From assembly GCA_038373885.1 (NCBI GenBank), contig JAWZYV010014429.1:620001-684000 (forward strand): 64,000 nt of DNA. Reading direction: 5' to 3'. The translations under genes were made by a program, and so were the position numbers. The stretch's first letter is position 1. Each line of letters begins with the position of its first letter. Shown piece after piece: positions 1 to 10,400 of this stretch. The DNA comes from Cheiracanthium punctorium (taxonomy: Eukaryota; Arthropoda; Arachnida; Araneae; Cheiracanthiidae). The notes beneath the pieces are model-generated. The model saw only the letters and a list, made by a program, of their open reading frames with translations, searched no databases and was not told the origin of the DNA.

Positions 1-628
1 TCTCCTAATTTATATTTTTCCTCCGTTCTTCTTTTAAAAGTGGGCGAAATGTATGCTCCGTCTTTTGCCGAAGTATAAAAAAGTTATGACAGATAGAATG
101 AAAGATGCAACAGTTTTAAAATTATTTTTACGCAAACGTCGTCAAAAGAGAAATTCTTTTAAAAATTCCCAAAAATCGGAAAAATATGTTACATAGTCAA
201 AAAAAACTGTTTTCGAAAGAAAATTTTCTCCTCTATCCGATGATGCAAATATCGTTTTATTGCGAGTGCAATGACCGGCGTTATTATGTATTATGCAAGA
301 AAAATCGCTAAAAATCGGACAAAACATAAAATAAAACATTTTCTAATTCGAATTTCGGAAAAATCGCTCGGAGGCGTCTTAGGATCTGTCGCAGTGAAGC
401 CGTATGCAAAATTCTGTAGGTCTGCGACCAACCGTCGCGGCGCAATGCGATCGAGAGACGCGCGCAAGAATATTTGTGGTCACAAGCCTACCTACCTACA
501 TAGCTACATACAATATTTACTCTCTGATTTTATTATATAAGATACGTCACTTCCTTTACTGAGCGTTACTTCCGCCAGAAAAACAATCTGAATTACCCCC
601 TAGTTGCGCCTAAAGAAGTTTTACTTCA
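1..628. other. Intergenic DNA, no gene recognised
   Basis: AT-rich sequence with short chance open frames on both strands. A somewhat GC-richer patch near 360-490 carries CG dinucleotides, but I see no family motif, splice-bounded exon or repeat partner elsewhere in the window. Confidence 0.5.
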
Positions 629-1086
629 ACAAACCTATGTTCAATTCTACACGACCCAAGAATGTAAGTCTTTTTCGGTCTGCTAGTATTCCTCCTGTGG
701 GCTACCACTGCCATCAGAAAAATACTTTTTCTTACATTAAATTTCTCTTGAAAATTTCTGGTTGTCAGGAAATTATCCCTAAAGCATCTCCCGTTATCCG
801 CAGCGGTTACGTTCCTTCCCCTCCAGCGAATCCCGAAAATGTGCGAATTATTGATGCAGTTTTAAAGCGCCAATGTATATTATGTACGCTAAAATATACT
901 TCCTTAACACATATTTAAAGATGGTATTATTGATTAATACAGTAATAATGTAGTAATATGGCCAAACAATCACTTTGACAGCCCCCCAGCGACTGAGAGC
1001 TAATTAGCCTATCACGCGAAAGAGAAACGAATCTCGTATTCACCGGACGAAGACCACTACACGGGACTTAACATCTCGTATCCAAA
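629..1086 (+). repeat. Tandem repeat unit A
   Basis: First of four diverged direct units. Each begins near AACCTAT-TTCAATTCTAC and runs through a shared block (CATTAAATTTCTC, CCTTCCCCTCCAGCGAATCC, ACAGTAATAATGTAG, CAGCGACTGAGAG). Unit A runs to the next AACCTATTTTCAATTC near 1087. It contains the longest version of a short frame shared with units C and D. The repeat family is not recognised. Confidence 0.75.
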
Positions 1087-1554
1087 CAAACCTATTTTCA
1101 ATTCTACCCGACCCAAGAAGGTCAGGTTTTTTTTAATAGCCTTAAGGTTTTCCAGGACAACGAAGGCTGCTATCAGAAAAATGCTTTTCTCTTACATTAA
1201 ATTTCTCTTTAAAATTTCTGGTCTGGTTGTCAGAAAATCATCCCTGCAGTATCCTCCGCCATGCGCGGCGATTAAGTTCCTTCCCCTCCAGCGAATCCCG
1301 AAAATCTGCGAATTATTGATACAGTTTTAAAGCGCCAATGTATGATATTATGTGCGCTAAAATTTGCTTCCATAACATATATTTAAAGACGATCTTGTTG
1401 TATAATACAGTAATAATGTAGTAATATGTAGTAATATGGCCAAACACTCACTTTGAAAACCCCCCAGCGACTGAGAGAGAAAGCTCTTTAGCCGAGGTAG
1501 AAACGAAGCTCGTATAAAATCACTTCACCGGATTTAACATCTCGTATCAAAACG
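1087..1554 (+). repeat. Tandem repeat unit B
   Basis: Second unit, about 0.47 kb, same block order as unit A. The short frame seen in A, C and D is shifted here by small insertions near 1210-1220. Confidence 0.75.
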
Positions 1555-2177
1555 AACCTATCTTCAATTCTACCCGACCCAAGAAGGCCAGACTCTTTTA
1601 ATACCTCCGCCCTCTTTGCAGTGCAATGACCGCTGCAATCGGCAAAATACTTTTTTCTTACATTAAATTTCTCTTTAAAATTTCTGGTTGCCAGAAAATC
1701 ATCCCTACAGTATCCCCCGCTACCCACGGCGATTACGTTCCTTCCCCTCCAGCGAATCCCGAAAATCTGCGAATTACTGATGCAGCTTTAAAGCGCCAAT
1801 GTATGATATTATGTACGCTAAAATATGCTTCTCTAACACATATTTAAAGACGGTCTTATTGATTAATACAGTAATAATGTAGTAATATGTAGAAATATGG
1901 CCAAACCAGGGGCGTAGCCAGAAATTTTTCATGGGGGGGGGTTACGACTACTACAACTCATATATATGTATACGTGTGTGTGATAATGTAGTGAAGAATA
2001 TACATTTTGTATGGCAAAAAAATTCTCATGGGGGGGGGGGTTATGACCCCCTAACCCCCCCCTCGGCTACGCCCCTGGGCCAAACAATCACTTTGACTGC
2101 CCCCCCCCCCCCCAGCGACTGAGAGAGAAAGCGATTTAGCTTCTCACGCGAAGGAGAAACGAAGCTCGTATAAATCA
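1555..2177 (+). repeat. Tandem repeat unit C, interrupted
   Basis: Third unit. It is split by a hAT-type MITE (1907-2077 plus its duplicated target) and cut off at 2177 by the 5' LTR of the Ty3/gypsy element. Without the MITE its length is close to that of A and B up to the LTR. Confidence 0.75.
1907..2077 (+). mobile_element. hAT-type MITE with 8-bp target duplication (family 1, copy 1)
   Basis: A 171-bp non-coding element beginning CAGGGGCGTAGCCAG and ending GGCTACGCCCCTG, so the ends are inverted copies. It is flanked on both sides by GGCCAAAC (1899-1906 and 2078-2085), an exact 8-bp target-site duplication as expected of the hAT superfamily. Poly-G and poly-C runs lie just inside the ends. 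A second copy of the same family lies at 26623-26796. No transposase is encoded, so it would depend on one supplied in trans. Confidence 0.9.
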
Positions 2178-2681
2178 CGTTGCGAAATAATAACTTAATT
2201 TGCTTTCGTATTGCATGCACTGCCGTGAAACTCATTTTACAGGCATAATAACGAAGTCCTCAGGTAATGGTAAACCTGTGGAAGTAATCCTGTAGCCTTG
2301 GCGACAAACTTGGTGATCGTCTTGGCGACTTGGATTTGGCGACCTTGGCGACAAATGGTGGCTTCTAGAAAATTCATGTCTCGAGACCACATTTCAATTT
2401 TATAAGATTGTTCCAAAAATTTCTCGGCACTTCTAGTGACGTCATCATCTCTGTAAAAGCGCTAGGATTTCTGTCCGGGGAGTTCAGTTGAGTGATAGAC
2501 TTTGAAGCGCACGGTTGACTCTGTTATTGTTGTGCTTATTTATGATTTTAGTTAGTGCATGTTAATGTTTCTTGTATTATCTTGAGCTATTGAGCTGCGA
2601 GCTATGGAATAAAGTGTTGTTTTTGTTCACTGTGCTCTTTGGACTGCTTTAAAATACACCCACTTGGCGATTTTCGTAACA
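2178..2681 (+). repeat. 5' LTR
   Basis: Direct copy of 7344-7852. It begins CGTTGCGAAATAA where the 3' copy begins TGTTGCGAAATAA, so the terminal T is lost here, and it ends TTTTCGTAACA. The LTR ends form a short inverted repeat (TGTTGCGAAA against TGTTACGAAA). A polyadenylation signal AATAAA lies at 2608-2613. The TATA-like box of the 3' LTR reads TGTAAAAG here (2452-2459), so this promoter is probably weakened. Short CTTGGCGAC repeats fill 2297-2352. Confidence 0.93.
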
Positions 2682-2682
2682 T

Positions 2683-2700
2683 TGGTGTCAAAAAGTGGGA
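2683..2700 (+). promoter_or_regulatory. Primer-binding site, tRNA-Leu-like
   Basis: TGGTGTCAAAAAGTGGGA begins one base after the 5' LTR. Its complement resembles the 3' end of a eukaryotic tRNA-Leu (a ...CCCACTT-type T arm running to ...GACACCA), which would prime minus-strand cDNA. The tRNA assignment is from recall of tRNA ends, not a search. Confidence 0.7.
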
Positions 2701-2715
2701 TCAGGATCTGTTTAA

Positions 2716-3966
2716 ATGCCATTAACCAGAACAGCCATGCAAGATAAAATGGAAAAACTGTTTGCTATGATGTTAGATATGCGTTCCGGTCAAGACAGTC
2801 TGAAAGAAAAGATGTCTCTGGGTCAAGACAGTCTGAAAGAAAATATGTCAAAGATGTCTTTGGAACTAGAGAGTCTACAAGAGAAAATGCGTTCAGGACA
2901 AGAGGAAATGAAGACTCAAATACAATCCGTGCATGAAAGAGTCGAGGGAGTACGGAGCGAAGTGCAAGGACAGATCAGCGACGTACAAGAAAAAATCGAG
3001 GGAGTAGGAAGCAATGTACAAGGACAAATCAGCGATGTGCAAGAACTATTCAGCGATTTTGAAAAGAGACTTTCTGATCTTGAGAGGAAGCCAAGCAATA
3101 TTTTGGCAAGTGGAGAAATCGTTAATTCTAGACCGACTGTAGAGCATTTAACATTTGACGGCCAAACATCTTGGACTGTTTTTAAGACTTAGTTTGACGT
3201 CGTGAGCTCTACAAATGGATGGACGGATAGCTTCAAATCCAGTCAACTTGTGGCATCTCTACAAGGACCAGCTGCGGAGATTCTCCTAGAAATACCGAAT
3301 GACAAGTTGAACGACCTACCGACCGTCGAAAAGGCTCTCGAATGTCGATTTGGAAATAGCCATCTTACCCAGTTTTATAGGACTAAATTGAAAACAAGGC
3401 CTGGAGAAAGTCTACGGGTATTAGCCGCCGATGTTGAGCTATTGATGAGCCTAGCTTACGCGGAATCTCCCCTAGATGTTCGAGAAAGATTAGCAGCCCA
3501 GTACTTCGTCGATGCTATCAGGGACGAAGATACACAGCATTCTACGAGACTGGTAGACCCGAAAGATTTGAAGGCAGCTCTGGCGTATAGCATGAAATAT
3601 GAAGCTGCGAGAACCGTTTCGAAAACACCCAGGCATGTAAGGTCTGTGGATATAGAGGGAAACGCCGCCAAGGAAAAGGATGATAAACTGGATTCTGTAC
3701 TCAAGGCACTCCAGGAATTATTAGATAGTCTCGCTATTGGGAAAAGGGGCTCTCCCCGAAGGAATCCGAACGTAAACTGTCGAGATGTCACAAAAGGGGA
3801 CACGTGCAAAGAGAATGCGACGGGACTTCTCCCCAAACAGGAAAACGAGGTCTTAGGCGTCTTGCGGGGCGGAGGCTGCCTTTTCTGAATAAAGCCCCTG
3901 AAAAGAAATTGGAAGTTTCCGCACTTAACAGAGGAGAAACTGGACAATTTGTGGTATCCCTTGCTT
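2716..3966 (+). pseudogene. gag: gag (capsid/nucleocapsid), broken
   Basis: Frame 2716-3192 opens with ATG and codes a coiled-coil-like region made of repeated QDSLKEKM / QGQISDVQEK stretches, rich in Q, E and K. An in-frame TAG at 3190-3192 interrupts it, and the same frame continues to 3888 with a typical retrotransposon gag region (FKSSQLVASLQGPA, GESLRVLAADVELL, AAQYFVDAI). A nucleocapsid zinc knuckle of CX2CX4HX4C type straddles a one-base frame change at about 3781-3785: the first Cys is in the gag frame, and the rest (CHKRGHVQREC) is in another frame that runs to a stop at 3967-3969. Gag would package element RNA in cytoplasmic particles. Confidence 0.85.
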
Positions 3967-4579
3967 GATGCTAGTGGATACGGGTGCGAATGTCACTCTT
4001 CTAAAATCGGACTTCGCCATGAAACTGAAGGAACAATTGCTCTACACGTCTCCAAACGTCTCTATTAAGACCGCTACCGGTGAAAAGAAAGAGATACAAG
4101 GAAAACTGGATGTATCCATCGAATGTGGATCCAAGAAATTCCGGCACAGGTTCTACGTGGCTAACATCACTGACCCTTGTATCCTTGGACTGGATTTCCT
4201 TCAAAAATTTGACTTTACCGTAGACTTAGAGAAGAACAAGATACGGACAGGGGGGGAGGAAATTCCCTTGTTTTTAGGAAGCGAGCAGTGTTCAAAATCA
4301 TGTTTTATATTCGCGAAAGAGAAGACGACTATACCAGCGACATCTGAATTTCTTATCCAAGGGGTTACTGAAGTCTCTGGACAGTTCCGGAATGTCGTAA
4401 CGAACTTTCCTAACCAGTCCTCCTTAAAAGGGGTCTTGGTAGCCGCCGCACTCGTGGATTTAAGAGGGAAAGCTATACCTATTCGAGTGTTGAATTTGGA
4501 CGATAAACCCAAGACTGTAGAAAAAGGGGCCGTTATTGCGACGTGTGAACCAGTGGTGGATATCGTCGCCCGTCCTTAA
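3965..4579 (+). pseudogene. Retropepsin-type aspartic protease
   Basis: The frame starts at the active-site region, with LVDTGANVTLL at its very N terminus (DTGA is the catalytic aspartate motif), and an ILGLDFL motif around residue 78 that matches the conserved ILG-D flap partner. The protease would process Gag-Pol. It is out of frame with the upstream zinc-knuckle segment and ends at a TAA (4577-4579), after which the same frame continues into RT. So it is the protease part of a Pol polyprotein, not a separate gene. Confidence 0.88.
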
Positions 4580-4609
4580 GGCTATTCTGATAGTCATCAT
4601 TTTCAACTA

Positions 4610-5361
4610 ATGCTGGAGAATCTTGAAGGACTTAGTAAGGAACAGCGAATAGCAGTGCAAAAATTACTCCAGGAATTTCAAAACTTATTCTCTACCTGTG
4701 ACGCTGATGAGGGCTACTGTAATGTGACACAACATAAAATTAATACAGGTGATCATCCACCAATCAAGCAGTATCCAAGACGTTTGCCTCTTGCAAAGAA
4801 AGAGGAAGCTGAACGCCTGATTAAAGAAATGGTGGACGGTGGCATAATAGAGGAATCGTCGGGACCTTGGGCCTCACCGATCGTTCTTGTTAAAAAGAAG
4901 GACGGATCGACACGTTTCTGTGTCGACTATCGGAAACTGAACGATATTACTAGGAAAGACTGCTATCCCCTCCCGCGAATAGATGACACTTTAGATGCTT
5001 TGAATGGAAGCCAGTGGTTCTCTACGTTGGACTTAAAGAGCGGGTATTGGCAAGTCGAAATCCGACCTGAAGATAAAGAATAGACAGCTTTTACCACCGG
5101 ACAAGGGCTCTGGCAGTTTAAGGTAATGCCTTTCGGTCTTTGCAATGCCCCCGCTACTTTTGAAATACTAATGGAAACTGTATTACGTGTACTTTCGTCT
5201 GAGGCCTGCTTAGTATATTTAGATGACATTAATATAGTGGGAAAAACGTTTGAAGAACATTTAAATAATATTCGTAAAGTGTTTCTTAGATTACAAAATG
5301 CTAACCTTAAACTAAACCCGAAGAAATGCAAATTTTTACGTAAGGAAGTTACTTATCTTAC
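4610..5361 (+). pseudogene. pol: Reverse transcriptase fingers and palm
   Basis: RT domain of Ty3/gypsy (17.6/412-like) type. Visible in order: PIKQYPRRLP, IIEESSGPWASPIVLVKKKD, FCVDYRKLN, the first catalytic aspartate in STLDLKSGYWQ, MPFGLCNAPATF, and the catalytic box YLDD near residue 34 of the second open stretch. A TAG at 5081-5083 splits the domain without changing frame. Another frame change occurs at about 5362, just after the KFLRKEVTYL stretch, where the next domain begins in a different frame. Confidence 0.93.
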
Positions 5362-6042
5362 TTGCCTCTTGCTCGTCACGTTATTTCTGCTGACGCAGTT
5401 AAGACTGATCCACAAAAAATTAAAGCAGTTGTCGAGTGGCCTCGTCCGGAAACGGTACATGAACTGCGAAGTTTTCTCGGGCTGTCCACCTATTATCGCC
5501 GTTTTGTAAGAAATTTCTCAACAATAGCGAGGCCTTTACATAAATTGACTGAAGCCCAAGCAACTTTTAATTGGACAGAGGAATGCGAGAAATCGTTCAT
5601 TAGTCTAAAGCAGGCGTTAACGACGTCTCGTATTTTGACATATCCCAGGACTGACGAAGACTTTATCTTGGATACAGATGCCAGTAATGAAGGGATAGGA
5701 GCCGTGCTTTCGCAGTGAACAGAAAACCGTGAAAGTGTCATAGCCTACTTCAGCAAGCGCTTGGGTAATTCAGAGAGGAATTATTGTGTCACTCGTAAGG
5801 AATTACTGGCTATTGTTAAATCTATTGAGCATTTCCATCACTACCTCTACGGACGGAAATTTCTTCTCCGGTCTGATCATGCTTCCTTGAGATGGCTTTT
5901 GAATTTTAAAGAATCTGAGTGTCAGATAGCTCGCTGGATCCAAAGGCTGCAGGAGTTCGGAATCGAACATCGCAAAGGAACTTCGCACTGAAATGCAGAC
6001 GCTCTCTCCAGACGACCTTGTAAAGAGGACTGTAAACACTGC
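5362..6042 (+). pseudogene. pol: RT thumb/connection and RNase H
   Basis: 5362-5718 carries the connection region (ELRSFLGLSTYYRRF, the usual gypsy thumb motif) and the start of RNase H (FILDTDASNEGIGAVLSQ, first catalytic Asp). After a TGA at 5716-5718 the same frame continues at 5719-5991 with VTRKELLAIV (catalytic Glu), FLLRSDHASLRWLL (catalytic Asp) and IQRLQEFGIEHRKG. A second TGA at 5989-5991 precedes NADALSRR, the usual RNase H to integrase boundary. RNase H would remove RNA from the RNA:DNA hybrid. Confidence 0.92.
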
Positions 6043-7104
6043 GTGAACGCCAAGAAAAAGTACGGGACGGAGACGGATACTTTCGTAAAGGTTTTGACTG
6101 CAACGACTGTGGATCGGTGGGCTTCGAGTGAAGTACAGAGAGCTCAGTTAGAAGATTTCAATATTAGGCCAATTTTGGAGAAGAAACTAAATTCCGCGGA
6201 TCGACCGTCTTGGCAAGAGATCGTTTCAGAGAGTCCCGCTACAAAGCGATACTGGGCTCTTTGGGGTTCTTTACATCTTAAGGACGGTGTTTTATATCGG
6301 AAATGGGACAGCGATGACGGAAGATCAAGCCGATAGCAATTAATTCTCCCATGTAGCAGAATTCCAGAGGTTCTGCGGGAGATTCATGATAGGGCAAGTG
6401 GAGGACATTTTGTAGTGATGATGACGTTAAATAAAACCAGGGAGCGACTTTATTGGGATCGACTTCGTGCCGATATTGAAAAATGGTGTAGAGAATGCCA
6501 CGATTGCGGTGCCCGGAAAGGACCTAAAATAAAAACCAGTGGTCGTTTGCAGCGCTATAATGTTGGCGCACCCTTCGAAAGAGTGGCTTTAGATATCCTA
6601 GGACCACTGCCTACAACACCGAAAGGCAATAGATACGTCTTAGTCCTGATGGATTACTTTACCAAATGGCCAGAAGCGATTGCCATCCCGAATCAGGAAG
6701 CTTCAACTGTAGCTGAAGAACTAGTTAGAAACTGGATCTCTTATTACGGAGTGCCTATGATGTTACATTCGGATCAAGGTACAAATTTTAATTCAGCACT
6801 ATTTTCGGAACTCTGCGAATATTTGGGAATCACGAAGACTCGAACAACACCGTTACATCCCGAGTTCGATGACATGGTCGAGAGGTACAATCGAACAATT
6901 TTGAATCATCTTTCAATATTTGTTTCGAAGAATCAAACCGACTGGGATACATATTTGCCACTGTTCCTCCTGGCTTACAGAAGTGCGTTTCATGAGACGA
7001 CCGGATATTCTCCATCAGAGATGTTGTTCGTCCTCTTCGTTTACCCAGTGATAATGTTTTCGGACGATCATGTGATACGCCCTCTTCACGGAATGATTAC
7101 ATGA
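6043..7104 (+). pseudogene. pol: Integrase zinc-binding and catalytic core
   Basis: A linker (6043-6336) ends in an in-frame TAG at 6334-6336. The frame then reads through an HHCC zinc-binding region (two His around 6385-6411, CRECHDC near 6490). The catalytic core follows: FERVALDILGPLP (Asp 1), LHSDQGTNFNS (Asp 2), MVERYNRTI (Glu), a D,D-35-E set. Near the Glu the usual HPQSDG motif is altered to HPEFDD. A frame change at about 7020-7030 follows the GYSPSEMLF motif. Integrase would insert the cDNA into the genome. Confidence 0.92.
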
Positions 7105-7307
7105 ATAATTTAGAAGCACGATTAGAGACTTCATTCGTTTGCGGTCTGAGTCTTAAGTTGCAACAGAACTGGGAAGGACCTTATACAGTTGTCAAGAAAT
7201 TGAACGATGCTATCTACAGAGTCCAGAAATCGCCCAATTCAAAACCGAAAATCATCCACATTAATCGTTTAGCTCCATATGGTGCTACTGATCATAATTT
7301 TGTGTGA
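7101..7307 (+). pseudogene. pol: Integrase C-terminal tail
   Basis: The short frame carries LKLQQNWEGPYTVVKKLNDAI and KIIHINRLAPYG, the standard gypsy integrase tail. The lysine/arginine-rich linker that usually precedes it is much shorter than normal, so an internal deletion near 7125-7150 is likely (inference). No chromodomain follows; the frame stops at 7307, close to the polypurine tract. Confidence 0.8.
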
Positions 7308-7329
7308 TTAGACTGTCGTCAGTTTTTTT

Positions 7330-7343
7330 AAAGAGGGGAGCAG
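7330..7343 (+). promoter_or_regulatory. Polypurine tract
   Basis: AAAGAGGGGAGCAG lies directly before the 3' LTR, at the normal place for plus-strand priming of retroelement cDNA. Confidence 0.8.
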
Positions 7344-7622
7344 TGTTGCGAAATAATAACTTAATTTGCTCTCGTATTGCATGCGCCGCCGTGAAACTCG
7401 TTTTACAGGCATAATAGCGAAGTCCTCAGGTAATGGTAAACCTGTGGATGTAACTCTGTAGCCTTGGCGACAAACTTGGCGATCGTCTTGGCGACTTGGC
7501 GGCGATTTGGTGACCTTGGCGACAAATGGTGGCTTCTAGAAAATTCATGTCTCGAGACAATATTTCAATTTGTTAAGATTGTTCCAGAAATTTCTCGGCA
7601 ATTCTGGTGACGTCATCATGTC

Positions 7623-7630
7623 TATAAAAG
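7623..7630 (+). promoter_or_regulatory. LTR TATA-like box
   Basis: TATAAAAG about 150 bp before AATAAA in the 3' LTR, the expected layout of an LTR promoter. The matching site in the 5' LTR has one substitution. Confidence 0.6.
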
Positions 7631-7778
7631 CGCTAGGATTTCTCTCCGGGGAGTTCAGTTGAGTGATAGACTTTGAAGCGCACGGTTGACTCTGTTATTG
7701 TTGTGCTTATTTATGATTTTAGTTAGTGCATGTTAATGTTTCTTGTATTATCTTGAGCTATTGAGCTGCGAGCCATGG

Positions 7779-7784
7779 AATAAA
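7779..7784 (+). terminator. LTR polyadenylation signal
   Basis: AATAAA in GGAATAAAGTGTTGTTTTTG, followed by a T/G-rich stretch. The same signal is at 2608-2613 in the 5' LTR. Confidence 0.65.
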
Positions 7785-7852
7785 GTGTTGTTTTTGTTTA
7801 CTTTGCTCATTGGACTGCTTTAAAATACACCCACTTGGTGATTTTCGTAACA

Positions 7853-8265
7853 AATTCTACCCGACCCAATAAGGTCAGGATTTTTCAATGTCTTCCTACT
7901 GCTTCTAGGCAGCGGATGTTGCAATCAGCAAAATACTTTTTTCTTACATTAAATTTCTCTTTAAAATTTCTGGTTGCCATAAAATCATCCCTACAGTATT
8001 ACTCGCTACCCACGGCGATTACGTTCCTTCCCCTCCAGCGAATCCCGAAAATCTGCGAATTATTGATGCAGCTTTAAAGCGCCAATGTATGATATTATGT
8101 ACTCTAAAATATGCTTCCCTAACACATATTTAAAGACGGTCTTACTCATTAATACAGTAATTATGTAGTAATATGTAGTAATATGCCCAACTTTGACAGC
8201 CCGCCAGCGACTGAGAGAGAAAGCGATTTTGCTTCTCACGAGAAACGAAGCTCGTATAGATGACA
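7853..8265 (+). repeat. Tandem repeat unit D
   Basis: Fourth unit, starting abruptly at AATTCTACCCGACCC directly after the 3' LTR and running to the CAGCGACTGAGAG / GAAGCTCGTATAG end. Compared with the boundary between units B and C, about 50 bases between the two flanks of the retrotransposon are missing. Confidence 0.75.
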
Positions 8266-9621
8266 TTGCTTTTTTAGAATTACATATTTATCATTTATTA
8301 GTTGTCTGCCAGTGGTCGAAATACGACCATAAAGCATTACTTTTTTTAATTTGAGTGTGAATAAAGTTCTGTCAAAGAATATGTCTCACCATTCTATATA
8401 CACTGGAACCTACTTAAGTGACCTTCTTGGCTAAGAGACTATCTGTCTTTAAAGACCACTTATGTACAATTTCATTTTACAACCACTACACTTTTCTGTG
8501 AAGACGGTGTTTTTGTAAAAACTCTATCATATTTTTCTAAATACAAAGGCAGCTCCAACGAATGGGTCATAGGGTCATCTCCCTTTACCGACCAAGGATT
8601 TTATGCATTCAATTTGCATTTTGAACAATTTAAAGTAATCTAAAAAGTCTAGTGGCCCCCTCCGAAAATTGAACCTGGAACTATCCTCGGTTAAAGGCCC
8701 ATTATGTTTGGAGTTATAAAATCTTTATAAGTCGAATGGTTCAAGTCTGCTTGCTGAATCGTACCACTGACAATGTATGAAACCTTGCTGCGTCAATAAA
8801 TTTGTCCTTTTTTCGAATGATTGTAATTCAGATTTATTTACTATCATCGCAAATGCAGGTATATTTGGAAATTGAGTTTTTTGAAAGGATATGGTAAAAT
8901 AATACCAGAATATTTTCTAAGTGGAATTAAAATTCTTTTATTGCCTGCGGTTCCAGTTCAAACTTCGCAATCAATAACATTACCATGTATAAACTTGATG
9001 CGCATTCCTGTTCCATGGACGAATGATTCCTTTGTATTTAAGTTTCTTATTAGTATAATGATGCAATTTACTAAATTATGTGGTGGATAACTCTCTTATC
9101 ATTTTTTTTTTTTTTTAGCCAGGTGCAAATCCCCCACCTACTATTTTTTCTGGGAGACGTTTAAAGACTACTTCTGAAACACTGTCTTTCCCCCCCCCCC
9201 CCAAAAAAAAAGGCGGAAATTTTAATCCGTATACAAAATAGTATTTAGATACAGAATTAAACAAATACAAAAATTTCAATATACTAAAAAGAAATTTGTA
9301 TGCTTATTGGTTACATAATGGGAAATTTCTGAAAACGTGTGGAATTTAGTAAATATACGAAATTAAATTAAACTTCCAAAATATGGAAAGGGATAAACAA
9401 CTATGTACTGGAAATCTCTTTAGGTTTGTAAGAATTTCGCGCAGATCACAATATTATTTGGCAATTTTTCACTTGCTAGTCTAACCGAAAAGAAAAGAAG
9501 AAAATAAACCAAACCACTCACAGTCAAAGAATTTAAAAACTGTACTGGATAGTTATTGATTTCACTGTCATCATAGCAAATTATTTATCGTAGCTACGGT
9601 GATATGTTCTCTATTCATTAG
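8266..9621. other. Intergenic DNA, no gene
   Basis: AT-rich. A transposon-end-like string, CACTGGAACCTACTTAAGTG, lies near 8401, and a GGTTAAAGGCCC string near 8691, but I could not match them as a pair. Poly-T and poly-C runs occur near 9098 and 9190. Nothing else recognised. Confidence 0.4.
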
Positions 9622-9629
9622 ATATTCGA

Positions 9630-9950
9630 CAGGGGCGGATCCAGAAATTACTCAAGGAGGGGGGATTTCGTACCTGAAACAGGGGGGTAGACTGCGCAAA
9701 ATCATTTTATAATTAATTAATATAATCAATTATGCCAATTAATGTAATTAATTATTTTATTGATAAAATCTATATATGAGCGATGATTAAAAAGGACAGG
9801 GAGTAGTACCCGCTATACACCCCTTAGAAAAAGGCTGCATAATTTTTATTATACTTTCATAATATATTTTAACAGATTATAACAGATTTTTGGACTTCGC
9901 CCAGGAGGGGGGCGATCGCCCCTACTGCCCTCTCCTTGGATCCGCGCCTG
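9630..9950 (+). mobile_element. hAT-type MITE (family 2)
   Basis: 321-bp element with ends CAGGGGCGGATCCAG and TTGGATCCGCGCCTG (inverted, one or two mismatches), flanked by exact 8-bp duplications ATATTCGA at 9622-9629 and 9951-9958. Non-coding, AT-rich middle. It shares only the outer CAGGGGCG with the family at 1907. Confidence 0.9.
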
Positions 9951-10162
9951 ATATTCGATTATTAACATTAATAAAAGTTCAATAATCATTTTTAGGTTCT
10001 ATTATAACTGACTTCAATATATTATCTGAGAGTATGTTTTCGGAAATATTTCCATACACTTCATTAATAATATTATTTTCACTCCCTCTTAATTGCTGAA
10101 GTGTTTCTTCAATAATATTTTTGGAGAAAATTTGCTTTAGCATACTGCCTGGCGGGAGGTTA

Positions 10163-10400
10163 TGAAGGAATTGGCGCGTTTCTGCGCAGCGTCTCTTGGA
10201 TTCCGATCTGCCCGGAACGAATAGTAGATATTATTCTCTCCTCCAAAGTTTTTCTACTGCTTTTAAACATGGAATTTACAACACTTCGCGCACTTATCGC
10301 CATGTAAAAAAAGTCGCCAAGCACATTGCTAAAGCACATTTTAGTCATTGGCGTATCACCAAACTGGGGAGTAATTCCACTTTTATCAAATTTTGTTGTG
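10163..10400 (-). other. Unrecognised coding-like patch (minus strand)
   Basis: An open frame of about 80 codons on the minus strand with balanced amino-acid composition (contains ITPQFGDTPMTKMCFSNVLG and KTLEERIISTIRSGQIGIQE), ending at a TAA at 10160-10162. A TAG lies immediately upstream in frame, and a pyrimidine-AG acceptor-like string near 10399-10420 could start an exon. I do not recognise the family. It could be an exon, a pseudogene fragment or chance. Confidence 0.25.

Larger units (their letters stand above)
2178..7852 (+). mobile_element. Degraded Ty3/gypsy LTR retrotransposon
   Basis: Full-length but dead LTR element: 5' LTR, tRNA primer site, gag, protease, RT, RNase H, integrase, polypurine tract and 3' LTR in the order typical of Ty3/gypsy. 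No envelope-like frame and no chromodomain are visible. The coding part is interrupted by at least six in-frame stops and at least four frame changes, and sequence seems missing between integrase core and C-terminal tail. The two LTRs differ at about 27 positions plus a 5-bp indel over ~504 bp by eye, so the insertion is not recent. It sits inside the 0.46-kb tandem repeat array, and no target duplication is visible. Confidence 0.95.
7344..7852 (+). repeat. 3' LTR
   Basis: 509 bp, TGTTGCGAAA...TTTTCGTAACA, with a better preserved promoter than the 5' copy: TATAAAAG at 7623-7630, and AATAAA at 7779-7784. It has five more bases than the 5' LTR, inserted in the CTTGGCGAC-rich stretch. Tandem repeat unit D follows it directly. 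Confidence 0.93.

Noticed and set aside
2041..2235. Minus-strand frame through a glycine run
   Set aside because: It is a translation of the poly-C run of a MITE.
3456..6103. Minus-strand open frames across gag and pol
   Set aside because: Shadow frames of the Ty3/gypsy coding region with no motifs of their own.
2178..7852. Endogenous retrovirus with an envelope gene
   Set aside because: There is no room for, or trace of, an env frame between integrase and the polypurine tract.
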